Origin: Bog-756 sp963813525
GTDB taxonomy: Bacteria; Actinomycetota; Acidimicrobiia; Acidimicrobiales; RAAP-2
NCBI GenBank assembly: GCA_963813525.1
Contig: CAWEZI010000005.1
Coordinates: forward strand, 992,001 to 1,056,000
Length of the DNA: 64,000 bases
Direction of reading: 5' to 3'
Numbering within the stretch: the stretch's first letter is position 1; each line of letters begins with the position of its first letter. The translations under genes were made by a program, and so were the position numbers. This document shows positions 49,915 through 58,785 of this stretch, in pieces. The notes under the pieces were generated by a model, which searched no databases, was not told where the DNA came from, and saw only the letters and a list, made by a program, of their open reading frames with translations.

Positions 49915-51051
49915 CTAGTTGCCGCTGGGGCCTTCGACCGACGCGGCCGACGCCTCGAACTGCTGGAGATTAAGCACCTGGCTGGGCGGCGGTGCACTGA
50001 TGGCCACCGGCACGCCGTAGTTGGTGATGTCCTCGGTCTCGACGGCGCTGACGGTCGACCCGTCGACCGACAGGTTCATGGTGAAGCCGACTTGCCGGAT
50101 GAGGTCGTTGGCGTCACCGACGTACACCGTCATGCGTAGGCCGGCGCTGCCGAAGACGGTCTGCATCTGTTGATCGAGGGACGCGGGCAGGTTGAGTCGG
50201 CTGAGCTCCCGAGAGAAATCGGCGGTGCTGATGTCGACGTCGTACCCGCGCACCGGGGTACCTTCGATGGTGCTCGGCCCCAGCGGGATCACCGTGTTGC
50301 CTTGGCTGGCCAACAGCTGGAGCATCGATCCGGGGTTGGAGCTGCCCGGGGTGATCGAGTCTGTGCCGAGGGGTGTGGATACCCACGACTTTCCGGAGGC
50401 CACCTGCGATATGCCGGGCATCGAGATGTAAAGACTGCCGCCCACGATCACCTCCCGCAGCTGTGCCCCGTTGAGCTGGGGGAGGCCCGCGTACTGGACG
50501 CCCAACTGTGCCGCATTGCTCGAGAAGTCGACGGACCCGCTACCCGAGGCGGTGATGCTGTCGCCGTTGGGAACATGTATGGACATCGACAGCTGCAGAT
50601 CGGCTGTTTTGTCGGCCAGCCCCGTCTGGGCCGACAGCAGGACTGCCCGGCTGGGGGTGACCGGCACCGCAGTGGTGGTGGCGGTGTGCAGAGCAACACC
50701 GCAGACCAGGGCCACGACAACGGCGATGGTGGCACCGGCGCCGATCAGAGACCGCCGGTGCGTCGACCGGTGGGACCGCGGCAGTGGCGCCACGAAGTCC
50801 GCCGTGCCCGCTCCGTTCAGGGGGAGCGCATGCACCGGGGCGGGTGGATCCGGCTCGACCGCAGGCGGTGGCGCCGGAACAGCCAACGACGGCACCGGAA
50901 CTGGCGGTGGTGGCTGATAGGCAGTGGCCAGGACCGGAACGGGACTCGGTGGTGCCGGAAACTGATCGATGCCGTCGTCCGAGTGGGCTTCCGATGACAT
51001 CCGTTCCTCATCAGAAGGTCGCCAATCGGGAAACTGCGGAAGTCCGTCCAT
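49915..51051 (-). CDS. Membrane-anchored LolA/LppX-like protein
   Basis: 378 residues. A Pro-rich cytoplasmic region (1-100) precedes one membrane helix (about 105-125). The extracytoplasmic domain has TADLQLSMSIHVPNG, GSGSVDFSSNAAQLGVQY, VIVGGSLYISMPG and YDVDISTADFSRELSRL, the alternating pattern of half-barrel lipid carriers such as LppX and LprG. Without a lipobox it is held by its helix. It could bind lipids at the membrane surface; that is inference. The ATG at 51051 has AGGGG seven bases upstream. Confidence 0.75.
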   Translation of the reverse strand: MDGLPQFPDWRPSDEERMSSEAHSDDGIDQFPAPPSPVPVLATAYQPPPPVPVPSLAVPAPPPAVEPDPPAPVHALPLNGAGTADFVAPLPRSHRSTHRRSLIGAGATIAVVVALVCGVALHTATTTAVPVTPSRAVLLSAQTGLADKTADLQLSMSIHVPNGDSITASGSGSVDFSSNAAQLGVQYAGLPQLNGAQLREVIVGGSLYISMPGISQVASGKSWVSTPLGTDSITPGSSNPGSMLQLLASQGNTVIPLGPSTIEGTPVRGYDVDISTADFSRELSRLNLPASLDQQMQTVFGSAGLRMTVYVGDANDLIRQVGFTMNLSVDGSTVSAVETEDITNYGVPVAISAPPPSQVLNLQQFEASAASVEGPSGN

Positions 51052-51080
51052 GAGATGCCCCTCATCCGTCCTGGACACCG

Positions 51081-51086
51081 ATAATA
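51081..51086 (-). promoter_or_regulatory. Predicted -10 box (TATTAT) of the LolA-like gene
   Basis: Minus-strand TATTAT 29 bases before the ATG at 51051, unusually close to consensus for this DNA; leader of about 23 bases with an AGGGG ribosome-binding site. Confidence 0.5.
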
Positions 51087-51118
51087 GTCTCGACCAGGAA
51101 GGTCTGCCCAACCCGGGC

Positions 51119-52087
51119 TCAGCTGCCACCCGAGGCGCTGGTTCCACCCCTTCTCATATCGTGCCGCTTGGCCACCCGGTCCCAGTAGCGCCGCTGGATG
51201 ACCAACGTGCCCGCTCCCACCACCAGCAGGATGGCCACGTTCAAGACGAGCTGTTCGGTCGCCCCCTTGGTTTCGTTCCAATCGCCGTAGGCGGCGGTGA
51301 CGCCCATGGCCGCCGCGGCCGGAATGGTGGTGACCGATATGAAGACCCCGATGAGGGCGTTGACCCGGGCCTCCAAGATCGACACCACGCCGACCACCCC
51401 TGCCACCAGCGCCACCACCACAGAAAAGGCGTTGGGCGTGCTGATCAGATCGGAGACCGGTCGTAAGCCGAATGTGTAGTCGTGGGGGGTCAGGCCGGTG
51501 CCGCGAATGGCCAACGAGAAGACGAACGTGATGACGACAGCCAGACCGAACCCGGCGCCCAGCGCCAACAAGGCGCGCCGGACGGGGCGCGGGTTGCGCT
51601 CGGTCATGCCGAGGGCGGCGCCGAGGATGGCGTTGTACTCGGGACCGACCACCATGGCCGCCACGATGAGAATCTGTGAATTGGTGAGGATTCCCACAGC
51701 GGCGAGAACGCCGGCGCTGACCAGCAACAGATAGAAGCTGAACGGGTAAGAGGCGTTGGCCCGGATGGTGGCGTCAACCACCTCCCAGACCGGTTCGATC
51801 TCGCGGTCGCTGACCATCGGTTTGACCATCTCGCGGTGGGTGGGCACGATCGCCGTGTCCGATCGGTTGACGGTGATCGGACCCCGCTGACGCGGGCCGA
51901 GATCTCGCAACTGATGGATGACCTCGTTGGCCACCTCGGGCACCAGGTCGCACTCGATCATGTCCCCGTCGGGGAAGCGGGCCGAACCGCTCAGGACGGA
52001 GACGTTGACCGCTCCGGTGGACGCGCCCAGCATCTCGACGATCTCCTCGGTGCTGTCGGCGTGGCTTGCCAAACGGATGTGGAACAT
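51119..52087 (-). CDS. DUF389 family membrane protein
   Basis: 322 residues. A ferredoxin-like N-terminal domain (1-80, FHIRLASHADSTEEIVEMLG) precedes five or six membrane helices containing ILIVAAMVVGPEYNAILGAA, ALGAGFGLAVVITFVFSLAI and AFSVVVALVAGVVGVVSILE, then ISVTTIPAAAAMGV. This is the DUF389/TIGR00341 layout; function is unknown, with transport suggested by the fold. The ATG at 52087 was chosen for its AGGAG site and conserved start. It lies 67 bases upstream of the LolA-like gene on the same strand, whose own promoter is inside the gap. Confidence 0.87.
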   Translation of the reverse strand: MFHIRLASHADSTEEIVEMLGASTGAVNVSVLSGSARFPDGDMIECDLVPEVANEVIHQLRDLGPRQRGPITVNRSDTAIVPTHREMVKPMVSDREIEPVWEVVDATIRANASYPFSFYLLLVSAGVLAAVGILTNSQILIVAAMVVGPEYNAILGAALGMTERNPRPVRRALLALGAGFGLAVVITFVFSLAIRGTGLTPHDYTFGLRPVSDLISTPNAFSVVVALVAGVVGVVSILEARVNALIGVFISVTTIPAAAAMGVTAAYGDWNETKGATEQLVLNVAILLVVGAGTLVIQRRYWDRVAKRHDMRRGGTSASGGS

Positions 52088-52245
52088 GACTCTCCTCAGG
52101 TCGAAGGGCCGGGACGGCCTTCGGGCTGTGTCCGGCGGTGGCACCGGATTACTGGATCATCGGTCCGGGGGGACCACCCGTCCCATCCTCAGGAGCGGTT
52201 CCCATCAGTCGGAGCGGTAGACCGGGTTCGAGCCGAGCCCCCGGA

Positions 52246-52809
52246 TCAGTCCCGGTTGGCGGGCGGGGGAGGCTGCACCAGTAAGGGGAGTACCGCCTCC
52301 TCGGAGGGCTGCGATTCTTTCCGACCCGACGGCGTCCGGGGGAGAGGAGGCGAGGAGGGAAGCGGCAGATCGGCACCGGCCGACATCGGAGGGAGTGGAT
52401 CCGGGGGACGGTGCTCGACGGCTTTGGCCGGGTCGAAGGCGGGTACCGGAAGAGGGAGGGAGCGGTCGGCATCAGCGAATGCGGTGGAGGCGCCTGTCGT
52501 CACCGCACTTACGCTCTTGTTCTTTTGACCATTCCGGCTAGGAGCCACGAACGAGGGAGCCAGTGAGCTGGGGCCGGCAACGGTCTTCTCGATCAGGGAC
52601 GAGTTGCCGTAGTGGGCGACATCGAAATCGTAGAAGCCCGAACTGGCGGCCCGCCTCCGCTTCAGATTGTGGCCGCGGTAGGACCGGACGATCAGGAGGA
52701 GGATCGCCATGAGGACGGCGATCCCGATCACGTAGTCCTCCACCGACAACTTCGAGAAGCTGAAGCTGGAGGCCAGGACGACCGCGGCATGAAGATGGAT
52801 CAACGGCAT
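52246..52809 (-). CDS. Single-pass membrane protein with disordered Pro/Ser-rich tail
   Basis: About 187 residues. One hydrophobic helix (about 26-42, YVIGIAVLMAILLLIVRSY), then a basic juxtamembrane stretch (KRRRAASSG) and a long Pro/Ser/Ala-rich, probably disordered tail. No domain is recognised. The ATG at 52809 has a TACAAT box eight bases upstream and no ribosome-binding site. Confidence 0.62.
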   Translation of the reverse strand: MPLIHLHAAVVLASSFSFSKLSVEDYVIGIAVLMAILLLIVRSYRGHNLKRRRAASSGFYDFDVAHYGNSSLIEKTVAGPSSLAPSFVAPSRNGQKNKSVSAVTTGASTAFADADRSLPLPVPAFDPAKAVEHRPPDPLPPMSAGADLPLPSSPPLPRTPSGRKESQPSEEAVLPLLVQPPPPANRD

Positions 52810-52817
52810 CCCGCACA

Positions 52818-52823
52818 ATTGTA
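52818..52823 (-). promoter_or_regulatory. Predicted -10 box (TACAAT) of the single-pass membrane protein gene
   Basis: Minus-strand TACAAT eight bases before the ATG at 52809; among the best -10 matches in the window. Confidence 0.5.
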
Positions 52824-52912
52824 CTGGTGAGGGGCCAATTTCGCACTAGTTTTTTCCGCCGACCTCCTGCCCGGGGATCTGACGGCTGTCCCCCAGCCTG
52901 TGCTCAGCCCGG

Positions 52913-55900
52913 TCAGGCTACGAAGTACTTGGCTTGCGGGTGGGGGCAGATGATGGCCGTGGTCGACTGCTCCGGCTCGAGCTGGAAGCCGTCGCTCACC
53001 GTGATGCCGATACGATCGGCGCCGAGCAGCTCGACCACCTTGGCGTTGTCCTCGAGGTCGGGGCAGGCCGGATAGCCCCACGAATAGCGACCGCCCCGGT
53101 ACTTCTGGCGGAACAGCCCGGTCAGGGTGGGTCCGTCCTCGTTGGCGAAGCCGAGCTCCTCGCGGATGCGACGGTGCCAGTACTCGGCCAGGGCCTCGGC
53201 CATCTCCACCCCCAACCCGTGCAGGTAGAGGTAGTTCTGGTACTGGTCGTCCGCCTTCAGCCGGGCTGCCTCCTCCGATGCCCGCGACCCGATGGTCACC
53301 ACCATGAAGCTGGCCCAGTCGGGCTCGCCCGAGTCGACCGACCGGAAGAAGTCGCTGATGCACAGCCAGGGCGACTCTGTCTGTCGGGGGAAGGAGTACC
53401 GCATGAGCTCCGTGCTCCGGGTCTCGTCCTCGAAGAGCACCAGGTCGTCACCTTCGGCGTTGGCTGCGAAGTGGCCCCACGCCACCTGGGGCACCAGGAG
53501 CTGCCCCGCCTTGGCCGTGGCTATCTGTTCGCGCAGGAGTGGTCGGATCCGGTCCTTGAAGCTGGGGTCGTCCTCGCCGCTCGTCGGCCGCCAGCCCCAC
53601 TGGTTGCGGAACAGGGCGGTCTCGTTGAGGTAGTCGGCGATGTCGTCGATGGGCATGCCCTTGGCCACCCGGCTCCCGAGGAACGGCGGTCTGAAGGTGG
53701 GATTGTCGGTGGCCACCTCGGGCGAGCGGGCAGGAAGGGTCTCGCCCCGGGCAACGGCCTCGGCCGCCGCCTGCTTGCGTAGCTCGCTCTTGCGGGGCCC
53801 GAGGTCGCGTCCCCCGAGGGTGGTCCCGAACTCCGGGTCGTCCTCGCCGCTGCGGCTGATCTCCACCAGCCGGTCCATGGTCCGCAGACCCTCGAAGGCG
53901 TCCTTGCCGTAGAAGAGCCGGCCGTCGTAGACCTGACGGAGGTCGCGCTCCACGTAGGTACGGGTGAGGGCGGCGCCGCCCAGGATGACCGGTATGTGGG
54001 ACAGGTTGCGCCGGTTGAGCTCCTCGAGGTTCTCCCTCATGATGAGGGTGGACTTGACCAGCAGCCCGCTCATGCCGATGGCGTCGGCCTTGGCCTCTTC
54101 CAAGGCACTGACCATGTCGGCGATCCCCACCTTGATGCCGAGGTTCTTCACCGTGTAGCCGTTGTTGGTGAGGATGATGTCGACCAGGTTCTTGCCGATG
54201 TCGTGCACGTCACCCTTGACGGTGGCCAGCACCATCACCCCTTTACCGCCCTGATCGGCTTTCTCCATGTAGGGCTCGAGATAGGCCACGGCCGTTTTCA
54301 TGGTCTCGGCCGAGCCCAGGACGAAGGGCAGCTGCATCTCGCCCGAGGCGAACAGCTCACCCACCGTCTTCATGCCGGCCAGCAGGAAGTCGTTGATGAT
54401 GGTCAACGGGGTGGCGCCCCCGCTCATGGCCAGGTCGAGGTCGGCTTCGATGCCGTTGCGGTCGCCGTCGATGATCCGGTGCTCGAGCCGGCGCTCGACC
54501 GGCCAACCGCTCCTGTCCTCCTTGGCTGACGCCGAAGAGGCGGACACACCCTCGAAGATGCCCAGCAGTTCGCTCAAGGGGTCGTAGCCCTCACGCCGAC
54601 GGTCATAGATGAGATCGAGGCAGACCTCCCGGGCCCGCTCGTCGACCTTCGACAGGGGGAGGATCTTCGATGCATGGACGATGGCGGCATCCAGTCCGGC
54701 CTGCACGCACTCGTGGAGGAACACCGAGTTGAGGACCTGGCGGGCGGCGGGGTTGAGGCCGAAAGAGACATTGGACAGTCCCAGGATGGTGAACACGCCG
54801 GGCAACTCCGCTTTGATCCGGCGGATGCCCTCCAGGGTCTCGATCCCGTCGCGCCGGCTCTCCTCCATCCCCGTCGACAACGGCAAGGCCAGGGCGTCGA
54901 ACAGCAGGTCCTGTGGTCGTAACCCGTAGCGCTCGGTGGCGATGTCGTGGATGGCGGTGGCCGCCCGCACCTTCCAATCGGCGGTACGGGCCTGGCCCTC
55001 GGTGTCGATGCAGGTGCATACGACGGCGGCGCCGTACTCCTTGGCCAGGGTGAGGAAGGAGTCGAGCCGACCACCGGGCTCGTCGCCCTCTTCGAGGTTG
55101 ACCGAGTTGATGACGGCCCGGCCCCCGATCCACGAGAGGGCTGTCTCCACCACCGGCGCCTCGGTGGAGTCGACCATGAGGGGGGCGGTGGACTGGGTGG
55201 CGAACCGGGAGGCGATCGCCTCCATGTCGGCCACCCCGTCGGCGCCGGTGTAGTCCACGCAGACGTCGATGAGATGGGATCCCTCGGCCACCTGGTCGCG
55301 GGCCATGGCCACACAGGTGTCCCAGTCGGCTTCGAGCATGGCCTCCCGGAACCGCTTGGAGCCGTTGGCGTTGGTGCGCTCGCCGACCACCAGGAACGAA
55401 GTGTCCTGGGCGAAGGGGACCTGGGTGTAGATGGACGCCGCCCCGTACTCGGGTACCGGCCGACGAGAGGCCGGCGTGAGGTCAGCGCATGCCGCCACCA
55501 CCGCGGCCAGGTGGGACGGCGTGGTCCCGCAGCACCCGCCGATGACCGAGATGCCCAGCTCGCTCACGAACTGGCGGTGGTACTCGGCCAGCTGTTCGGG
55601 GGTGAGGTCGTAGTGCATCGCTCCGTTCACCACCGACGGCAGTCCGGCGTTGGGCAGGCAGGACACCGGGGTGGTGGCGTGACCGGTCAGATGGCGGAGC
55701 GGCTCGAACATTTCGGCCGGGCCGGTGGCGCAGTTGAGCCCGATGAGATCGATGTCCATGGCCTCGAGGGCACCGAGGGCGGCACCGACCTCGGTGCCGG
55801 GCAGCATGGTGCCGGTGAGCTCGATGGTCACCTGGGCCTGTATGGGCAGATGTCGTCCGGCCGCCTTCATGGCCCGGCGGGCGCCGTTGATGGCCGACTT

Positions 55901-56422
55901 GGCCTGCAGGAGGTCGAAGACCGTCTCGATGATGATGAGATCGACGCCGCCCTCGATGAGTGCCGCCGCCTGTTCCTGGTAGGCGTCGCGCAGATCGGCG
56001 TACCGGATCTGGCCTAGCGTCGGAAACTTGGTCCCCGGCCCGATGCTGCCGGCCACCCACCGGGGTCGATCGGGCGTGGCGAAATCGTCGGCCGCCTGGC
56101 GGGCCAGCCCGGCTGCCGCCCGGTTCAGCTCATCCACCCGGCCGGCCTGGCCGTATTCGGCCAGGACGGGAGCGAAAGCTCCGAAGGTGTCGGTCTCGAC
56201 CACGTCGCACCCGACCTCCAAGAAGGAACGGTGGACACGGTCGATCACGTCGGGACGGGTGACCACCAGTAGTTCGTTGCATCCCTCGAGATCGGGGCCC
56301 CCGAAGTCGTCGGCGGTCAGACCGGCCAGCTGCAGGTTGGTGCCCATGGCGCCGTCGAAGACGACCACCCGCTCGGAGACGGCCTGCAGATACGAGGAAG
56401 GTGAGTTGCTTCTGGCGCCCAT
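52913..56422 (-). CDS. metH: Cobalamin-dependent methionine synthase MetH
   Basis: 1169 residues in the full four-domain order. The homocysteine domain (about 15-310) has the zinc ligands in NCATGP and GGCCGTTP. The pterin domain (about 340-600) follows. The B12 cap and binding domains (about 640-880) carry GDVHDIGKNLVDIIL with the cobalt-coordinating His. The AdoMet reactivation domain (about 940-1169) has GRYSWGYPACPDLED. It methylates homocysteine from methyltetrahydrofolate through methylcobalamin. Start at ATG 56422, with a TAGCCT box nine bases upstream. Divergent from the adenosyltransferase gene. No cobalamin riboswitch was recognised in the 93-base gap. Confidence 0.96.
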   Translation of the reverse strand: MGARSNSPSSYLQAVSERVVVFDGAMGTNLQLAGLTADDFGGPDLEGCNELLVVTRPDVIDRVHRSFLEVGCDVVETDTFGAFAPVLAEYGQAGRVDELNRAAAGLARQAADDFATPDRPRWVAGSIGPGTKFPTLGQIRYADLRDAYQEQAAALIEGGVDLIIIETVFDLLQAKSAINGARRAMKAAGRHLPIQAQVTIELTGTMLPGTEVGAALGALEAMDIDLIGLNCATGPAEMFEPLRHLTGHATTPVSCLPNAGLPSVVNGAMHYDLTPEQLAEYHRQFVSELGISVIGGCCGTTPSHLAAVVAACADLTPASRRPVPEYGAASIYTQVPFAQDTSFLVVGERTNANGSKRFREAMLEADWDTCVAMARDQVAEGSHLIDVCVDYTGADGVADMEAIASRFATQSTAPLMVDSTEAPVVETALSWIGGRAVINSVNLEEGDEPGGRLDSFLTLAKEYGAAVVCTCIDTEGQARTADWKVRAATAIHDIATERYGLRPQDLLFDALALPLSTGMEESRRDGIETLEGIRRIKAELPGVFTILGLSNVSFGLNPAARQVLNSVFLHECVQAGLDAAIVHASKILPLSKVDERAREVCLDLIYDRRREGYDPLSELLGIFEGVSASSASAKEDRSGWPVERRLEHRIIDGDRNGIEADLDLAMSGGATPLTIINDFLLAGMKTVGELFASGEMQLPFVLGSAETMKTAVAYLEPYMEKADQGGKGVMVLATVKGDVHDIGKNLVDIILTNNGYTVKNLGIKVGIADMVSALEEAKADAIGMSGLLVKSTLIMRENLEELNRRNLSHIPVILGGAALTRTYVERDLRQVYDGRLFYGKDAFEGLRTMDRLVEISRSGEDDPEFGTTLGGRDLGPRKSELRKQAAAEAVARGETLPARSPEVATDNPTFRPPFLGSRVAKGMPIDDIADYLNETALFRNQWGWRPTSGEDDPSFKDRIRPLLREQIATAKAGQLLVPQVAWGHFAANAEGDDLVLFEDETRSTELMRYSFPRQTESPWLCISDFFRSVDSGEPDWASFMVVTIGSRASEEAARLKADDQYQNYLYLHGLGVEMAEALAEYWHRRIREELGFANEDGPTLTGLFRQKYRGGRYSWGYPACPDLEDNAKVVELLGADRIGITVSDGFQLEPEQSTTAIICPHPQAKYFVA

Positions 56423-56431
56423 AACCCTTCA

Positions 56432-56437
56432 AGGCTA
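56432..56437 (-). promoter_or_regulatory. Predicted -10 box (TAGCCT) of metH
   Basis: Minus-strand hexamer nine bases before the ATG at 56422; leaderless-type. Confidence 0.45.
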
Positions 56438-56502
56438 CCGGCGGGACGTGCAGGCGCCGCCACCGGCGTCCACCGGGGCGTCGGAACGGCCCTGACGTCG
56501 TT

Positions 56503-56508
56503 TAGCAT
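56503..56508 (+). promoter_or_regulatory. Predicted -10 box (TAGCAT) of the cobalamin adenosyltransferase gene
   Basis: Plus-strand hexamer seven bases before the GTG at 56516. It sits back to back with the metH box. Confidence 0.5.
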
Positions 56509-56515
56509 CAGCCCG

Positions 56516-57136
56516 GTGGCGAGAGTGAGGATCTATACCAAGACCGGCGACGACGGCACCACCGGGCTCCTCTACGGAGGCAGGGTCAAGAAGGATTCCG
56601 CCGGCATCCAGATCAACGGCACCGTGGACGAGGGCCAGGCGGCCCTGGGCCTGGCCCGGGCCGAAGCCGACCCCGGCTCGCCCATGGACGAACTCCTCAC
56701 CGGGCTGGAGAGGGAGCTCTACGTGCTCATGGCCGAAGTGGCCACGTCGGCCGAACGGCGGTCAAAGCTCAAGCCGGGTGAGACGCTGGTCACCGCAGGC
56801 ATGGTCGACGCTCTGGAGGAGCGCATCGACGACTTCATCGCCCACATCGACATGCCCACCGACTTCGTCGTCCCCGGCACCAACCGCATGTCGGCCGCCT
56901 TGGACCTGGCCCGCACCATCGTCCGGCGGGCTGAGCGTCTGGTGGTCTCCTTCCCGGTCGAAGGATCCGAGGTGGGCCGCTACCTCAACCGGCTCTCGGA
57001 TCTGCTGTGGGCCATGGCCCGTGCCGCCGAGGGGGATAGCCACCCTCTGGCCCGTCGATCGAAGCGCGGTGCTGAACAAGGAGAATCGAAGCCCGGGGCA
57101 GAAGGCGGGGCCGAAGAAGGAGAGCAGCAGCCATGA
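56516..57136 (+). CDS. PduO-type cob(I)alamin adenosyltransferase
   Basis: 206 residues. IYTKTGDDGTTGLLYGGRVKK binds ATP, and VVPGTNRMSAALDLARTIVRRAERL holds the conserved Arg/Asn/Glu of the PduO family. It adenosylates reduced cobalamin, the coenzyme needed by mutases such as methylmalonyl- and ethylmalonyl-CoA mutase. The C-terminal 30 residues are Glu/Gly/Lys-rich and extend past the family core. Its stop overlaps the aminopeptidase ATG. Divergent from metH, so the two cobalamin users share a promoter region. Confidence 0.92.
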   Translation: MARVRIYTKTGDDGTTGLLYGGRVKKDSAGIQINGTVDEGQAALGLARAEADPGSPMDELLTGLERELYVLMAEVATSAERRSKLKPGETLVTAGMVDALEERIDDFIAHIDMPTDFVVPGTNRMSAALDLARTIVRRAERLVVSFPVEGSEVGRYLNRLSDLLWAMARAAEGDSHPLARRSKRGAEQGESKPGAEGGAEEGEQQP

Positions 57137-58701
57137 TCGTCGAAGCCGGTGAAGCGGGTTCGCTCGGGTCGGACCTGTCCGCTGTCGGCGTGCCCGTGGC
57201 CATGAGCGAAGGGGGACCGGTAGTAGCTGCAGCGGTGGGCGGTGTCGCCGCCTTGGCGTCGTTTCCGGCCCAGCTCGACGAGGCATGGTGCGTCCGTCAC
57301 CGGTTCAGCGGCAAGATCGGCCAGACCCTGTACTACCGGACCGGTGCGCCCGGGAGCGCCGAGGGTGCCGACATCGTGCTGGTGGGAGTGGGCGACGCCG
57401 CCGCGCTGGACGGAGACACCGGACTCGAGTCGCTCCGCCGAGCGGCGGCTGCCTTCGTCCGGGCGGCTGGGAGTGGGACCGCCGCTTTCCTGGTTCCCGA
57501 TACACCGCTGGCCGCCGAGTTGTGGGCGGCCGCCGTCGCCGAAGGCGCGCTGCTCGCCTCCTACCGCTACGAGACCTACCGCACCGGCGAACACCCCGAG
57601 AGCCTCCGAGCCCTCACCGTCGTCGTGGCCCGTCCCGAGGACGCCGCGGCGGTGGCGTCAGGAGTCGCCCGTGGTGCCCGGCTGGCCACTTCGGTCGCCC
57701 TGGCCCGTGATCTGGTCAACCAGCCACCCAGCTCGCTCACCCCCGAGAAGTTCGCCTCGCTCTTCGTCGACCGGTTGGCCGGCCGTGACGACGTGCACGT
57801 CGAGGTCTGGAACCAGTCGCGTATCGTGGCCGAACGACTCGGCGGGCTTTTGGGCGTGGCCCGTGGCTCGACCCAGGAACCCCGTCTCCTGTGGGCCGAG
57901 TACCGACCGGCCGACCCCATCGAGGTCGACGGCCGTGTGCCCCACTTGGCTCTGGTGGGGAAGGGGATCACCTTCGACTCGGGAGGGCTGTCACTCAAGA
58001 CGGCGTCGGGCATGGAGACCATGAAGACCGACATGGGTGGGGCCGCCGCCGTCTTCTGCGCCTTCGACGCGGCAGTCGCTCTGGGTGCCCGGATCCGCAT
58101 AACCGCCATCGCCCCGCTGACCGAGAACATGCCGAGCGGATCGGCCACCAAACCCGGGGACGTTCTCGTCACCCGCAACGGGAAGACCATCGAGGTGCTC
58201 AACACCGACGCCGAGGGTCGCCTGGTTCTGGCCGACGGATTGACGCTGGCCACCGAGGCCCGGCCCGATGCCATCATCGACCTGGCCACCCTTACCGGCG
58301 CGGCCATCGTGGCCCTTGGCAAGGAGATCGCAGGCCTTTTCGGGAACGACGAAACCCTCATCGGGGCGGTGCGGGCGGCGGGCCAACGGGCGGGGGAACC
58401 GCTCTGGCCGCTCCCCTTGCCCGACGACTATCGGTCGCACATCGACTCCGACGTGGCTGACATGCGCAACATGGGGCGGGCCGGCGAGGCCGGCAGCATC
58501 GCCGCCGCCATGCTCCTGCGCGAGTTCGTGGCCGACGTGCCCTGGGCCCACCTGGACATCGCCGGGCCGAGCCGCTCGGACGAGAACAGCCGCTACCAGA
58601 CCAAGGGCGGAACCGGTTTCGGTGTCCGCACGCTGGTCGACCTGGCCACCTCGGAGTCGTTCGCCTCCGCGTTGGCCGCCATCGGCACCGGTGGTGACTG
58701 A
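57133..58701 (+). CDS. pepA: Leucyl aminopeptidase (M17)
   Basis: 522 residues. The N-terminal macro-like domain is about 1-180. The C-terminal domain has RDLVNQPPSSLTPEKFASLF, LVGKGITFDSGGLSLK (catalytic Lys and Asp), KTDMGGAAAVFCAF and the M17 signature NTDAEGRLVLADGL (metal Asp/Glu and catalytic Arg). Two metals remove N-terminal residues in the cytoplasm, probably as a hexamer. ATGA overlap with the adenosyltransferase gene. Confidence 0.94.
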   Translation: MIVEAGEAGSLGSDLSAVGVPVAMSEGGPVVAAAVGGVAALASFPAQLDEAWCVRHRFSGKIGQTLYYRTGAPGSAEGADIVLVGVGDAAALDGDTGLESLRRAAAAFVRAAGSGTAAFLVPDTPLAAELWAAAVAEGALLASYRYETYRTGEHPESLRALTVVVARPEDAAAVASGVARGARLATSVALARDLVNQPPSSLTPEKFASLFVDRLAGRDDVHVEVWNQSRIVAERLGGLLGVARGSTQEPRLLWAEYRPADPIEVDGRVPHLALVGKGITFDSGGLSLKTASGMETMKTDMGGAAAVFCAFDAAVALGARIRITAIAPLTENMPSGSATKPGDVLVTRNGKTIEVLNTDAEGRLVLADGLTLATEARPDAIIDLATLTGAAIVALGKEIAGLFGNDETLIGAVRAAGQRAGEPLWPLPLPDDYRSHIDSDVADMRNMGRAGEAGSIAAAMLLREFVADVPWAHLDIAGPSRSDENSRYQTKGGTGFGVRTLVDLATSESFASALAAIGTGGD

Positions 58702-58773
58702 CGGTCGGGGATCCGGACCGTCGGACCCTTTCCCCCCTGTGACCTTCGCCCGCCGTGAGCGGCCGTCCTGCGG

Positions 58774-58779
58774 TACGTT
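58774..58779 (+). promoter_or_regulatory. Predicted -10 box (TACGTT) of gpsA
   Basis: TANNNT hexamer six bases before the GTG at 58786; leaderless-type promoter. Confidence 0.5.
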
Positions 58780-58785
58780 CGTCGT

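Noticed and set aside
56423..56515. Possible cobalamin riboswitch between metH and the adenosyltransferase gene
   Set aside because: The gap is only 93 bases, too short for the full element, and no B12-box-like sequence was seen.
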